From: Longispora fulva
GTDB taxonomy: Bacteria > Actinomycetota > Actinomycetes > Mycobacteriales > Micromonosporaceae
NCBI RefSeq assembly: GCF_015751905.1
Contig: NZ_JADOUF010000001.1
Location: forward strand, 6,448,001-6,512,000
Direction of reading: 5' to 3'
Length of the DNA stretch: 64,000 nt
Shown here: piece after piece, positions 1 to 8,169 of the stretch
How positions within the stretch are numbered: the stretch's first letter is position 1
Layout of the letters: every line of letters begins with the position of its first letter
Made by a program: the position numbers and the translations under genes
Notes under the pieces: generated by a model
What the model was told of the DNA's origin: nothing
Databases searched by the model: none
What the model saw: the letters and a program-made list of their open reading frames with translations, nothing else

Positions 1-1
1 G

Positions 2-583
2 ATCGACCGGCCGGGCACCGCCGGCCCCGCACAGACCGCCGTGCTGTCCCGGCGGTGGCGCTGCCCGGACGGCGAGCCCGTCGGCATCCCCACCCTGCTC
101 GCCACCGGCCAGCCGACGTGCCCCCGGCACGGCGTCGCGCTCGCCGACGAGGGCCCCCGGCCGGTGTCCCAGGCCGTCACGGTGTGGGTCGGCGGCACGG
201 CACGGACCAGGTTCGCCGTCGACGCGCTCCGCCCGCTGGTCGTCGGCCGGTCCCCGGCGCAGGGCGTCATGCTCGGCCCGTGGCTGGACGACGAGAGCCT
301 GCAGTGGATCAGCCGGGCGCACGTGGAGCTGACCCTGGCCGGGAATCTGCTCACCGTCACCGACAAGAGCACGAACGGGACGGTCGTCGTCCGGGCCAAC
401 GGGTCGCGGGTCGAACTCAGCCGGGATCAGAGCGAGCTGGTGGGCGAGGCCGACACCGTCGAGCTGCACCAGGGGGTGGAGCTCACGCACGCCGGTCGGC
501 GGCCCAGTCGGGCGGTGTCGGCGGGCGGCGGGATCATGGCCGAGGCCCCGACCATCGCGCTGCGTCTCCCCATCCGGGAGTAA
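2..583 (+). CDS. FHA domain protein (5' end outside window)
   Basis: The frame is open to the window edge, so the true start may lie upstream; the first start codon inside is GTG 41. Counting from there, residues about 65-150 form a forkhead-associated domain with the expected VGRSP, SRAHVEL and STNGT motifs. FHA domains bind phosphothreonine peptides, usually in Ser/Thr-kinase signalling. Before it, two Cys-Pro pairs (CPDG and CPRHG) look like part of a zinc ribbon. The FHA call is secure; the partner and the complete domain layout cannot be seen. Confidence 0.75.
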   Translation: MDRPGTAGPAQTAVLSRRWRCPDGEPVGIPTLLATGQPTCPRHGVALADEGPRPVSQAVTVWVGGTARTRFAVDALRPLVVGRSPAQGVMLGPWLDDESLQWISRAHVELTLAGNLLTVTDKSTNGTVVVRANGSRVELSRDQSELVGEADTVELHQGVELTHAGRRPSRAVSAGGGIMAEAPTIALRLPIRE

Positions 584-589
584 GGGCCG

Positions 590-607
590 ATCCTCCTCGA
601 GGAGGAT
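590..607. promoter_or_regulatory. 18-bp perfect palindrome upstream of the ABC transporter
   Basis: The bases ATCCTCCTCGAGGAGGAT read identically on both strands. The palindrome sits between the FHA gene stop and the -10 hexamer of the ABC transporter gene, about 20 bases upstream of that hexamer. It could be an operator for the transporter or a compact terminator for the FHA gene. It lacks a T tract, and an operator is the better fit to its position. Confidence 0.4.
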
Positions 608-627
608 GGTCGGCGCGAAACGGCCAC

Positions 628-633
628 TACGCT
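628..633 (+). promoter_or_regulatory. -10 element of a leaderless promoter
   Basis: TACGCT fits the actinobacterial TANNNT -10 pattern and lies 7 bases before GTG 641. No Shine-Dalgarno sequence is present, so transcription probably begins at or next to the start codon. Confidence 0.45.
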
Positions 634-640
634 GATCTTC

Positions 641-1396
641 GTGAGCGAAAACGCCTTTGAGCTGCGTGGTCTGGTCAAGAGGTTCGGGGAGAAGGTCGCC
701 GTCAACGGCGTCGACCTGGCGGTCCCGACGGGGTCCTTCTTCGGCCTGCTCGGTCCCAACGGGGCCGGGAAGACGACGTCGCTGTCCATGGCGGTGGGGC
801 TGCTGCGTCCCGACGCCGGGACGGCGTACGTGCTGGGGCATGACGTCTGGCGGGACCCGGTCGGGGCGAAGCAGCTCCTCGGGGTGCTCCCGGACGCGGT
901 GCGGATGTTCGACCGGCTGACGGGGCTGGAGCTGCTCACGTACACCGGAATGCTTCGTGGCATGCCCGCAGAGCAGATCGCGACCCGGGCCGGCGAGCTG
1001 CTGGACGTGCTGGGCCTGGCCGACGCGGGCAGCACCCTGGTCGTCGACTACTCCGCCGGGATGAAGAAGAAGATCGGGCTGGCCTGCGCGTTGCTGCACG
1101 GCCCCCGGCTGCTGGTCCTGGACGAGCCGTTCGAGGCCGTCGACCCGGTGTCCGCCGCCACGATCCGCGACATCCTGCACCGCTTCGTCGGCTCCGGCGG
1201 CACGGTGATCTTCTCCTCGCACGTCATGGAGGTCGTCGAGCGGCTGTGCAGCCATGTCGCGATCCTCGCCGACGGCGTGATCAAGGTGGTAGGCACGCTG
1301 GACGAGGTCCGCGGCGACCGTCCGTTGGAGGAGATCTTCGTGGAGCAGGCCGGTGGCCGGACCTCCCTGGGCGAGGAGTTGGCGTGGCTGAAGTGA
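641..1396 (+). CDS. ABC transporter ATP-binding protein
   Basis: This 251-residue protein is a full-length nucleotide-binding subunit. It has Walker A GPNGAGKT at residues 38-45, a signature region reading YSAGMKKK instead of the usual LSGGQ, Walker B LLVLDEPFEAVDP, and a switch His in FSSHVMEVVE. It should energise export through the membrane protein encoded immediately downstream, whose start overlaps this gene. The type resembles multidrug/ABC-2 exporters; the substrate cannot be read from sequence. The start GTG 641 is supported by a TACGCT -10 element seven bases upstream. Confidence 0.9.
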   Translation: MSENAFELRGLVKRFGEKVAVNGVDLAVPTGSFFGLLGPNGAGKTTSLSMAVGLLRPDAGTAYVLGHDVWRDPVGAKQLLGVLPDAVRMFDRLTGLELLTYTGMLRGMPAEQIATRAGELLDVLGLADAGSTLVVDYSAGMKKKIGLACALLHGPRLLVLDEPFEAVDPVSAATIRDILHRFVGSGGTVIFSSHVMEVVERLCSHVAILADGVIKVVGTLDEVRGDRPLEEIFVEQAGGRTSLGEELAWLK

Positions 1397-3006
1397 CCGC
1401 CCTAGCCGCGCCCGTCGCCCCGGCCGGCCCGGGGATCGGCGTCTTCGTGCGCCTCAAGCTGCGGATCCTCCGCAACGGCTTCCAGGGCAAGCCGGGCCGG
1501 GTCGCCGCCCTGGTCGTCTCGATGGTGTTCGGCACCCTGCTGGCGCTCGGCGGGTTCGCGATGTTCGCCAGCGTCGGCGCGATCCCGAACAACTACGGCT
1601 ACGGCCTGGTCGCGCTGGCCGGCACGTTCCTGGTGATCGGCTGGATCGTGATGCCGGTCGCGATGTTCGGCGTGGACGAGACCCTCGACCCCGCGCGCTT
1701 CGCGCTGCTGCCGATCCCGAAGCGGCGGCTGATGGCGGGTCTGCTGGCATCGGCCTTTCTGGGGGTACCGGCGGCAGCCACCCTCATCGCCACCTCCGGC
1801 CTCGTGGTCGCCGGCTTCGCCAAGGGCGGCCCGGTCGGCGGGGTCACCGCCGCGCTGGGCGTCGTCCTCGGCGTCGCCACCTGCGTGGTGGGCAGCCGAG
1901 CGGTGACCAGCGGGTTCGCCGCCGCGCTCCGGTCGCGTCGGTCCCGTGACCTGGCCCTGATCGGCGTCACGCTCAGCCTGACGCTGATCGGACCGATGAT
2001 CTCGCTGAGCACCAACGCGATGGCCCGGGGCGACGCCGAGTCGATCAAGACCGGCGTGAAGATCGTCGGCTTCTCGCCGCTCGCCGCCCCGTTCATCGCG
2101 TGGTACGACATCGCCGACGGCGACATCCTGCTCGGCGTCGCCAAGCTGCTCGGCACGGCGGTCGTCCTGGCGCTGCTGGCCCGCTGGTGGTCGAACTCCC
2201 TCGAGTCGGCCATGGTCGGCGCGATCAGCGGCGGCGCGCAGGCCCGCAAGGAGACCGGCCTGCCGCTGCGGGTGCTCGGCCGGGCCCCGCAGGGCGTGTT
2301 CGGCGCGATCGTGGCCGCCGAGATGCGCGGCTGGTGGCGGGACCCGCGCCGGCGTGCGACCCTGCTGTCCATGCTCGCCGCGAGCCTGGCGATGCCGATC
2401 GGGATGAGCGCCGGCAAGACCCCGCTGGCGCTGGGCGTCACCGTGGTCTGGATCGGGGTGTTCCTGGCGCTGGCCGCCGGCAACCAGTTCGGCTTCGGCG
2501 GGTCGGCGTACGCGTTCCACCTCATGATCGGGGTGCCCGGCCGGGTGGACCTGCGGGCCAGGGCCACGGCGCTGGCGATGCTCGCCGTGCCGGCCCTGAC
2601 GGTGGTCGTCCCGGTCCTCGGCATCCTGGTCGGCAAGCCCGGGCAGATCGTCGGGGCGCTGGGCTCGGGGTACGCGGCGTTCGGGGTCGCGATCGGGATC
2701 ATGTCGGTGCTGTCGGTCCGGGCGCCGTACGCGCTGCCCGAGACGACCAACCCGTTCGCGATGAACAGCGGCGGCGGGTGCATGAAGGCCGTGATCAGCC
2801 TCGGGTCGATGTTCGTGACCCTGGTGCTGGCGTCCCCGATGGCGGTCGGCTCGTGGCTGCTCGGCGACTCGCTGTGGAGCGCGGCGCTGCTGCCGGTCGG
2901 GGTGGCGTACGGGATCGGCGGGGCGGTGCTCGGAGCCTGGGTCGGCGGGGGCATGTTGCAACGACGTGGCCCGGAAGTCCTTGCGGCGGTCACCCCGGGC
3001 CGATAG
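1384..3006 (+). CDS. ABC-2-type transporter permease
   Basis: This is a strongly hydrophobic protein of about 540 residues with roughly a dozen predicted membrane segments, for example near VAALVVSMVFGTLLALGGF and VTVVWIGVFLALAAG. The chosen start, GTG 1384, overlaps the end of the ATPase gene by 13 bases; GTG 1393 is an alternative that makes a GTGA stop/start overlap. The open frame continues upstream, but that part is the ATPase gene read in another frame. The gene forms an operon with the ATPase and is very likely its membrane partner. The substrate is unknown. Confidence 0.82.
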   Translation: MAEVTALAAPVAPAGPGIGVFVRLKLRILRNGFQGKPGRVAALVVSMVFGTLLALGGFAMFASVGAIPNNYGYGLVALAGTFLVIGWIVMPVAMFGVDETLDPARFALLPIPKRRLMAGLLASAFLGVPAAATLIATSGLVVAGFAKGGPVGGVTAALGVVLGVATCVVGSRAVTSGFAAALRSRRSRDLALIGVTLSLTLIGPMISLSTNAMARGDAESIKTGVKIVGFSPLAAPFIAWYDIADGDILLGVAKLLGTAVVLALLARWWSNSLESAMVGAISGGAQARKETGLPLRVLGRAPQGVFGAIVAAEMRGWWRDPRRRATLLSMLAASLAMPIGMSAGKTPLALGVTVVWIGVFLALAAGNQFGFGGSAYAFHLMIGVPGRVDLRARATALAMLAVPALTVVVPVLGILVGKPGQIVGALGSGYAAFGVAIGIMSVLSVRAPYALPETTNPFAMNSGGGCMKAVISLGSMFVTLVLASPMAVGSWLLGDSLWSAALLPVGVAYGIGGAVLGAWVGGGMLQRRGPEVLAAVTPGR

Positions 3007-3044
3007 GTCCGGCCCGTTCCCGGCCGCGCGCGCTGATCGCGGGA

Positions 3045-3050
3045 GATAAT
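3045..3050 (+). promoter_or_regulatory. -10 element of a leaderless promoter
   Basis: GATAAT ends 7 bases before ATG 3058. It matches TATAAT at five of six positions, with no ribosome binding site between it and the start codon. Confidence 0.45.
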
Positions 3051-3057
3051 CGGGATC

Positions 3058-3573
3058 ATGAGTGGAATCCACGTCGAGCACCCGTTCGCGACCCCCGAGG
3101 GCGAGCGGGGCCCGGTCCGCCGGCTCCGGGGCCGGTTCGGCCAGACGGTCACGCTGTGGACGGCCGGGGTGGGCGCGGGCCGGGCCGGCCTGCCGGTGGC
3201 CTCCACGATGGTCGCCGACGGCGAGCCCGGCCGGATCCTGGGCCTGCTCGACCCGGAGTCCGACGTGTACGACGCCCTCACCGCCACCGGCCGGTTCGCA
3301 GTGCACGTGCTCGCACCCGGCCAGGAGCGGGTCTCCGACGAGTTCGCCGGGCTGGTGCCGGTGCCGGGCGGGGCGTTCCGCAACCACGGCTGGCAGGAGA
3401 CCGAGTGGGGCCCGGTGCTCGCCGAGGCCACCACGTGGGCGGGCTGCCGTCTGACCGACACCCGCCCCTGTGGCTACGGCCACCTGGTGGAGGCCACGAT
3501 CGAGTTCGTGGAGCTGGGGGACTCCGAGCCGCTGGTCTACCACCGCGGCCGGTACACCCGGATCACCTCTTGA
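3058..3573 (+). CDS. flavin reductase-like domain protein
   Basis: This 171-residue protein has the FMN-binding split-barrel fold of flavin reductases. The N-terminal half carries TLWTAGVG...LPVASTMVADGEP, where the family binds flavin, followed by the FAVHVLAPGQERVSDEFAG and GHLVEATIEFVE segments typical of the DIM6/NTAB family. It probably binds FMN or FAD and uses NAD(P)H or another reduced cofactor, either as a stand-alone oxidoreductase or feeding a monooxygenase. No monooxygenase is adjacent. Its last 11 bases overlap the convergent membrane protein gene. Confidence 0.78.
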   Translation: MSGIHVEHPFATPEGERGPVRRLRGRFGQTVTLWTAGVGAGRAGLPVASTMVADGEPGRILGLLDPESDVYDALTATGRFAVHVLAPGQERVSDEFAGLVPVPGGAFRNHGWQETEWGPVLAEATTWAGCRLTDTRPCGYGHLVEATIEFVELGDSEPLVYHRGRYTRITS

Positions 3574-4474
3574 CGAAGTCCTTCAGATCGTCGGTGACCT
3601 TCTTGGCCGCGTCCTTCGCGCCGTCCACGGTCTTCTTGGTGACGAGGTCGGTCACCCACGCCTCGTTGAAGCCGGCGAAGAAGCCGAGCCCGCCCCAGTA
3701 GAACCACTGGGCCAATGCGGATTCCGGCACCTTGAACAGCACGAACAGCTCGCCCTTGCCGAGGAACAGGATCGTGGCGGCGAAGAACCAGCCGAGCATG
3801 ATCCGGATCGAGGCCGCGACGAACCCGGAGGCGTGGTAGTCCTCGATCTCCTGCTTGCGGAGCCGGATCAGCGAGCTGAGGGTCGCCCCGCCGGCCCCGC
3901 CGGCCACGGCCACGAGGGCGTGCTCGACCAGGGTCTTCTTGTCGCCGTGCAGCCCGTCGGAGAAGATCTTGAAGCACGTGGCGATCACGAGGTACAGCAC
4001 GACGAGCAGCACGATGCTCGCGAAGACGCCGATGATCGTGCCTTTGAAGTACTCCCGCGACACCCGGCGCTGGGCCCGGGACTTGATCTCGGCGGCCACC
4101 TCGATCGCCCGGCCGGCGAGGAACGTCTCCACCGGGTCGGGCTTGTCGCCGGTCGGCCGGGCGGTCTCCTCGGCGAGCGCGCGGGCGGTCTTGATGCCCT
4201 CCTCGATCCGCTCCCGGCAGACCTGCCAGTCGTCGGGCACCAGATACCGCTGCCCTTCCAGGTACTGGTCCTTCATCGCCGCCAGCGGCATCAGCACCCG
4301 GGCCTGGAACCGGGGGTCGAACGGACCGAGCACACTGTCCAGTGAGATGACCGGGCGGCCCTCGATGCGCCGGGCGCGCTGGTAGAGCCACTTCTCCCGG
4401 ATCCGGCGGCGGACCCGGCCGAACCAGTTGGTGGGGGTCTCCTCGAGTGGGGGCACGACTTCCTGATCCGTCAT
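3563..4474 (-). CDS. membrane protein of unknown function
   Basis: The protein has 303 residues. The first half is soluble and charged (residues 1-145), with about four hydrophobic segments after it: GTIIGVFASIVLLVVLYLVI, HALVAVAGGAGGATL, IMLGWFFAATILFL and WFYWGGLGFFAGF. The tail TKKTVDGAKDAAKKVTDDLKDF looks like an amphipathic helix. I do not recognise a family. The start at 4474 was chosen because the frame upstream lacks the codon pattern of the gene. It converges on the flavin reductase gene, with overlapping stops. Confidence 0.65.
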   Translation of the reverse strand: MTDQEVVPPLEETPTNWFGRVRRRIREKWLYQRARRIEGRPVISLDSVLGPFDPRFQARVLMPLAAMKDQYLEGQRYLVPDDWQVCRERIEEGIKTARALAEETARPTGDKPDPVETFLAGRAIEVAAEIKSRAQRRVSREYFKGTIIGVFASIVLLVVLYLVIATCFKIFSDGLHGDKKTLVEHALVAVAGGAGGATLSSLIRLRKQEIEDYHASGFVAASIRIMLGWFFAATILFLGKGELFVLFKVPESALAQWFYWGGLGFFAGFNEAWVTDLVTKKTVDGAKDAAKKVTDDLKDFVKR

Positions 4475-4689
4475 CACGACCTCCGGGGGGTGCGGGGTCC
4501 ATGTGCGATAGAGCGTGATCAGTATCCGGGAAGGCGCCGCGTTCCGCCAATCCTCCGTGAGGCCCCAATGGACCACTGGGCGCATGGAATGTGCCGTTCG
4601 TCGTGCCGGTCGGAGAGGGAACCTGCCTATTCGGCTGGGCGTCCCTAGCGTGTTCCAGGTCACTCCCCCGACCTGAGAAGGCGGTGACA

Positions 4690-5010
4690 ATGTCACCCGA
4701 CAAGTACGAGACCGTGCAGGCCAGCGAGGAGTTCGCGGGCCTGCGCAAGGCGTTGCGGAACTTCGTGTTCCCGATGACGGTCGCATTCCTGGCCTGGTAC
4801 GCGCTCTACGTCCTCATGTCCGCGTACGCCCGGGGCTTCATGGCGCACAAGGTGTTCGGCGACGTGAACGTCGCCCTGCTGTTCGGGCTGCTCCAGTTCC
4901 TGTCCACGTTCGTGATCGCCTGGGTCTACGCCCGCTACGCCGGCCGCAGGCTCGACCCCGTCGCCGAGAAGATCAAGGCTGAGATGGAGGGCGAGGATGC
5001 TCGCGCGTAA
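4690..5010 (+). CDS. DUF485 domain membrane protein
   Basis: This small protein of 106 residues has two membrane helices (FVFPMTVAFLAWYALYVLMSAYA and VALLFGLLQFLSTFVIAWVYARYA), the hallmark of DUF485. DUF485 genes are nearly always found just before an acetate-type solute:sodium symporter, as here, where the stop overlaps the symporter start. The protein is thought to be an accessory subunit, but its function is unproven. ATG 4690 follows a GAAGG sequence about eight bases upstream. Confidence 0.85.
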   Translation: MSPDKYETVQASEEFAGLRKALRNFVFPMTVAFLAWYALYVLMSAYARGFMAHKVFGDVNVALLFGLLQFLSTFVIAWVYARYAGRRLDPVAEKIKAEMEGEDARA

Positions 5011-6832
5011 CCTGACCCTGATCCTGTTCGTCGTGCTCGTGGCGGTGACGCTGGGCATCACGATCTGGGCCAGCCGGCAGAACCGCACCGCCGCGGACTT
5101 CTACGACGGAGGCCGGTCGTTCTCCGGGTTCCAGAACGGGATGGCGATCGGCGGCGACTACATGTCAGCCGCCTCCTTCCTGGGCATCGCCGGCATCATC
5201 GCGCTCAGCGGCTACGACGGCTTCCTGTACTCGATCGGCTTCCTGGTCGCCTGGCTCGTTGCGTTGCTGCTGGTCGCCGAGTTGATGCGCAACTCCGGCA
5301 AGTACACGATGGGCGATGTCCTGTCCTTCCGGATGCGGCAGCGGCCGGTGCGCACGGCAGCCTCGCTGTCCACGCTCGTCGTCTCGGTGTTCTACCTGCT
5401 CGCCCAGATGGTCGGGGCCGGCTCGCTCGTCGCGCTGCTGCTCGGCATCAAGGAGGGCGAGACCTTCCTCGGCATGACCCCGGAGAACGCGAAGATCGTC
5501 ACGATCATCCTGATCGGGGTGCTGATGATCGTGTACGTGGTCATCGGCGGCATGAAGGGCACCACCTACGTCCAGATCGTCAAGGCGTTCATGCTGATGC
5601 TGGGCGCGCTGGTCATGACGCTGCTGGTGTTCGCGGCCTTCCGGTTCAACCTGTCCGACCTGCTCGGTTCGGCGGCCACGAAGTCCGGGAAGGGCGACGC
5701 GTTCCTGCAGCCGGGGCTGAAGTACGGCAAGGAACTCGCCACCCCGCTGATGACCGCCGTGAGCAAGCTCGACCTGATCTCGCTCGGGCTCGCGCTCGTC
5801 CTGGGCACGGCCGGCCTGCCGCACATCCTGATCCGGTTCTACACCGTGCCGAACGCCAAGGCGGCCCGCAAGAGCGTGGTGTGGGCGATCGGCATCATCG
5901 GCGTGTTCTACCTGATGACCCTCGCCCTCGGTTTCGGCGCTGCGGCGCTCGTCGGGGCCTCGGAGATCGTCAAGCAGGACCCGAGCGGGAACACGGCCGC
6001 GCCGCAGCTGGCCAAGGCGCTGGGGGAGAAGTACCTCGGCGGGGAGGTCGGCGGGGCGCTGATGCTGGCGGTGATCGCAGCGGTGGCGTTCGCGACCATT
6101 CTGGCGGTGGTGGCCGGGCTGACCCTGGCTTCGTCGTCCTCGCTGGCCCACGACCTGTACGCGAACGTGTTCCGGCGGGGCCGGACGTCCGCCGCCGAGG
6201 CCTCGGCCGTAGCGGCTCCCGGCGGCTCGGCGGCCTCGGGCGGCGACGGCGTGAAGGAGGAGGACGGGGTGAAGCGCGAGGACGCCGGCCGGCCCGACGC
6301 CGTGCGCCAGGAGGTCCGGGTCGCCCGGTACTCGGCCTTCGGCATCGGAGCCCTCGCCATCGTCCTCGCGGTGTTCGCCCGGAGCCTGAACGTGGCCTTC
6401 CTGGTGGCTCTCGCCTTCGCGATCGCGGCTTCGGCGAACCTGCCGGCGATCCTGTTCTCCCTGTTCTGGAAGCGCTTCAACACCCGGGGCGCGATCTGGG
6501 GCATCTACGGCGGCCTGCTGTCCGCCGTACTCCTGGTGTTGCTGAGCCCGATCATGTGGGGCGGGGCGTCCGACACCCAGCCGGCGGCGAAGCTCAACGC
6601 CAAGCAGGCCGCGACCTGCGGGGTGCCGGTGACCTCCAAGGCGGTGTCGAATGCGACCGCTTTGATTAGTTGCACGGCTAAGGCACCGGTTCCGCTGTCC
6701 AATCCCGGACTGATCTCGATCCCGCTCGGGTTCCTGTTCGCGGCGGTGGGCGCGCTCACGTCCCGGGAGCGGGACACCAAGAAGTACGCCGAGCTGGAGG
6801 TTCGCGCCCTGACCGGCGCCGGATCTCACTGA
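4997..6832 (+). CDS. actP: solute:sodium symporter, cation/acetate type
   Basis: This 611-residue protein of the solute:sodium symporter family has about 13 membrane segments. The N-terminal DFYDGGRSFSGFQNGMAIGGDYMSAASFLG is the classic ActP opening, which contributes to the sodium and substrate sites. It should import acetate or a related short carboxylate. Around residues 395-435 there is a low-complexity loop (repeats of Ala/Gly, then GVKEEDGVKREDAG) that is not part of the transport core. It overlaps the DUF485 gene by 14 bases and is followed by a strong hairpin. Acetate specificity is inferred from the family. Confidence 0.85.
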   Translation: MLARNLTLILFVVLVAVTLGITIWASRQNRTAADFYDGGRSFSGFQNGMAIGGDYMSAASFLGIAGIIALSGYDGFLYSIGFLVAWLVALLLVAELMRNSGKYTMGDVLSFRMRQRPVRTAASLSTLVVSVFYLLAQMVGAGSLVALLLGIKEGETFLGMTPENAKIVTIILIGVLMIVYVVIGGMKGTTYVQIVKAFMLMLGALVMTLLVFAAFRFNLSDLLGSAATKSGKGDAFLQPGLKYGKELATPLMTAVSKLDLISLGLALVLGTAGLPHILIRFYTVPNAKAARKSVVWAIGIIGVFYLMTLALGFGAAALVGASEIVKQDPSGNTAAPQLAKALGEKYLGGEVGGALMLAVIAAVAFATILAVVAGLTLASSSSLAHDLYANVFRRGRTSAAEASAVAAPGGSAASGGDGVKEEDGVKREDAGRPDAVRQEVRVARYSAFGIGALAIVLAVFARSLNVAFLVALAFAIAASANLPAILFSLFWKRFNTRGAIWGIYGGLLSAVLLVLLSPIMWGGASDTQPAAKLNAKQAATCGVPVTSKAVSNATALISCTAKAPVPLSNPGLISIPLGFLFAAVGALTSRERDTKKYAELEVRALTGAGSH

Positions 6833-6843
6833 AAGTGACGCGT

Positions 6844-6871
6844 GGGTCACACCGCCTCGGGGGTGTGACCC
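6844..6871. terminator. hairpin terminator after the symporter gene
   Basis: GGGTCACACC (6844-6853) pairs perfectly with GGTGTGACCC (6862-6871) across an 8-base loop. It follows the symporter stop by 11 bases and precedes the first LCP promoter, so it probably separates the two transcription units. Confidence 0.6.
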
Positions 6872-6876
6872 GCACG

Positions 6877-6882
6877 TACGCT
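6877..6882 (+). promoter_or_regulatory. -10 element of a leaderless promoter
   Basis: TACGCT lies 6 bases before ATG 6889, directly after the terminator hairpin, with no ribosome binding site. It would start transcription of the first LCP gene at its start codon. Confidence 0.45.
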
Positions 6883-6888
6883 TGGGCC

Positions 6889-8142
6889 ATGAATGAGTCC
6901 CGACCGACGGGCCGCGCGTCAGTGCCGTCTGGCCGCGCCCGCGTTCCCCAGCCCCAGGAGGACCCCTGGGCTGACGTCGCCCCGGTCCCCGGCCGTGCCC
7001 AGGTGCCGCCGCGCGGCCCCTCGGGGTCGGCCAAGGTCCCGAGCGGGCGCGCCCAGGTCAGTCCCGGCGGACCGGGCGGTCCTGGCGGACGTGGGCCTGG
7101 CTCCGGTCCGGGCGGACGGGGGCCGGGCGGGCCGCCGAAGGGCGTCGTCCGGTCCGGCAGGCGCCGGCCGCGCTGGGGGCGGATCCTGCTCGTCGTGTCC
7201 GGCCTGCTGGTCGTGGTGCTGATCGCCGGCGGCCTGGGCTTCTGGACGTATCTGAAGTCCGTCGGCGACGACGTCAAGCGCACCGACGCGTTCGCCGGGC
7301 TGACCGGCGGCCGGCCGGCGAAGACCGTGGACGGCGCGTTCAACATCCTGATGCTGGGCAGCGACTCCCGGGACCCGGAGAACATCGAGGCCGACGCCCG
7401 GACCGACACGATCATGCTGCTGCACGTCAACGCGCAGCACGACCAGGCGAACCTGATCTCCCTGCCCCGCGACCTGTGGGTGCACGTGCCGAAGAACCCG
7501 AACGGCGAGGGCGGCAACACCAACGCGAAGATCAACGCGGCGTTCGCCTGGGGCGGGGCGCCGCTGATGGTGAAGACCGTCGAGGAGTACACCGGGGTGC
7601 TCGTCGACCACGTCGCCATGATCGACTTCGACGGCCTGCGCGCGGTGACCGACGCGCTCGGCGGCGTCGACATGATGGTGGACCAGGACGTGACCTCGAT
7701 CCACGGCAACCACCGGTTCTGGGCCAAGGGCATGCAGCACTTCAGCGGCGACGCCGCGCTGGACTACATCCGCCAGCGCAAGCAGTTCCCGGACGGGGAC
7801 TTCGCCCGGATCCGGCACCAGCAGGCCTTCCTCAAAGCGATGATGGACAAGGCTGCTGACAGCGGCACGCTTGCCAACCCGTTCAAGCTCAAGGGGTTCC
7901 TCGACTCGCTCACCAAGGTGGTCGTCGTCGACAAGGAGTTCGAGCTGGTGGACCTGGCGATCCAGTTCAGGGGCCTGCGGTCGTCGAATCTCACATTTCT
8001 GACCAGTCCGAACGCCGGGCCTGACACGATCGACGGCGAGAGCGTCATCGTTTCGGACAAACAAAAGGCCAGAGCTCTGTACGAAGCGGTCAATAGGGAC
8101 CAGGTCGCCGACTGGATCAAGGCGAACCCACCCCAAAAGTAA
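6889..8142 (+). CDS. LCP family glycopolymer transferase
   Basis: The 417-residue protein starts with about 95 residues of Pro/Gly/Arg-rich cytoplasmic sequence. One membrane helix follows (ILLVVSGLLVVVLIAGGLGFW), then an extracellular LytR-CpsA-Psr domain. Conserved family blocks are visible: NILMLGSDSR, the R-x-DT motif in ARTDTIMLLHV, SLPRDLWVHVP, KINAAFAWGG, and YIRQRKQFPDGDFARIRHQQ. LCP enzymes transfer undecaprenyl-linked glycopolymers onto peptidoglycan at the outer membrane face. It is the first of four adjacent paralogues and the only one with the long disordered N-terminus. The attached polymer is unknown. Confidence 0.9.
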   Translation: MNESRPTGRASVPSGRARVPQPQEDPWADVAPVPGRAQVPPRGPSGSAKVPSGRAQVSPGGPGGPGGRGPGSGPGGRGPGGPPKGVVRSGRRRPRWGRILLVVSGLLVVVLIAGGLGFWTYLKSVGDDVKRTDAFAGLTGGRPAKTVDGAFNILMLGSDSRDPENIEADARTDTIMLLHVNAQHDQANLISLPRDLWVHVPKNPNGEGGNTNAKINAAFAWGGAPLMVKTVEEYTGVLVDHVAMIDFDGLRAVTDALGGVDMMVDQDVTSIHGNHRFWAKGMQHFSGDAALDYIRQRKQFPDGDFARIRHQQAFLKAMMDKAADSGTLANPFKLKGFLDSLTKVVVVDKEFELVDLAIQFRGLRSSNLTFLTSPNAGPDTIDGESVIVSDKQKARALYEAVNRDQVADWIKANPPQK

Positions 8143-8169
8143 GAACATTGTGAGCTAAGTCCACTTCGT

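Noticed and set aside
1402-3543. Long minus-strand open frame of about 700 codons
   Set aside because: It is opposite the ABC permease and flavin reductase genes, its product is an Arg/His/Gly/Asp-rich composition typical of reverse-complement GC-rich coding DNA, and it shows no domain.
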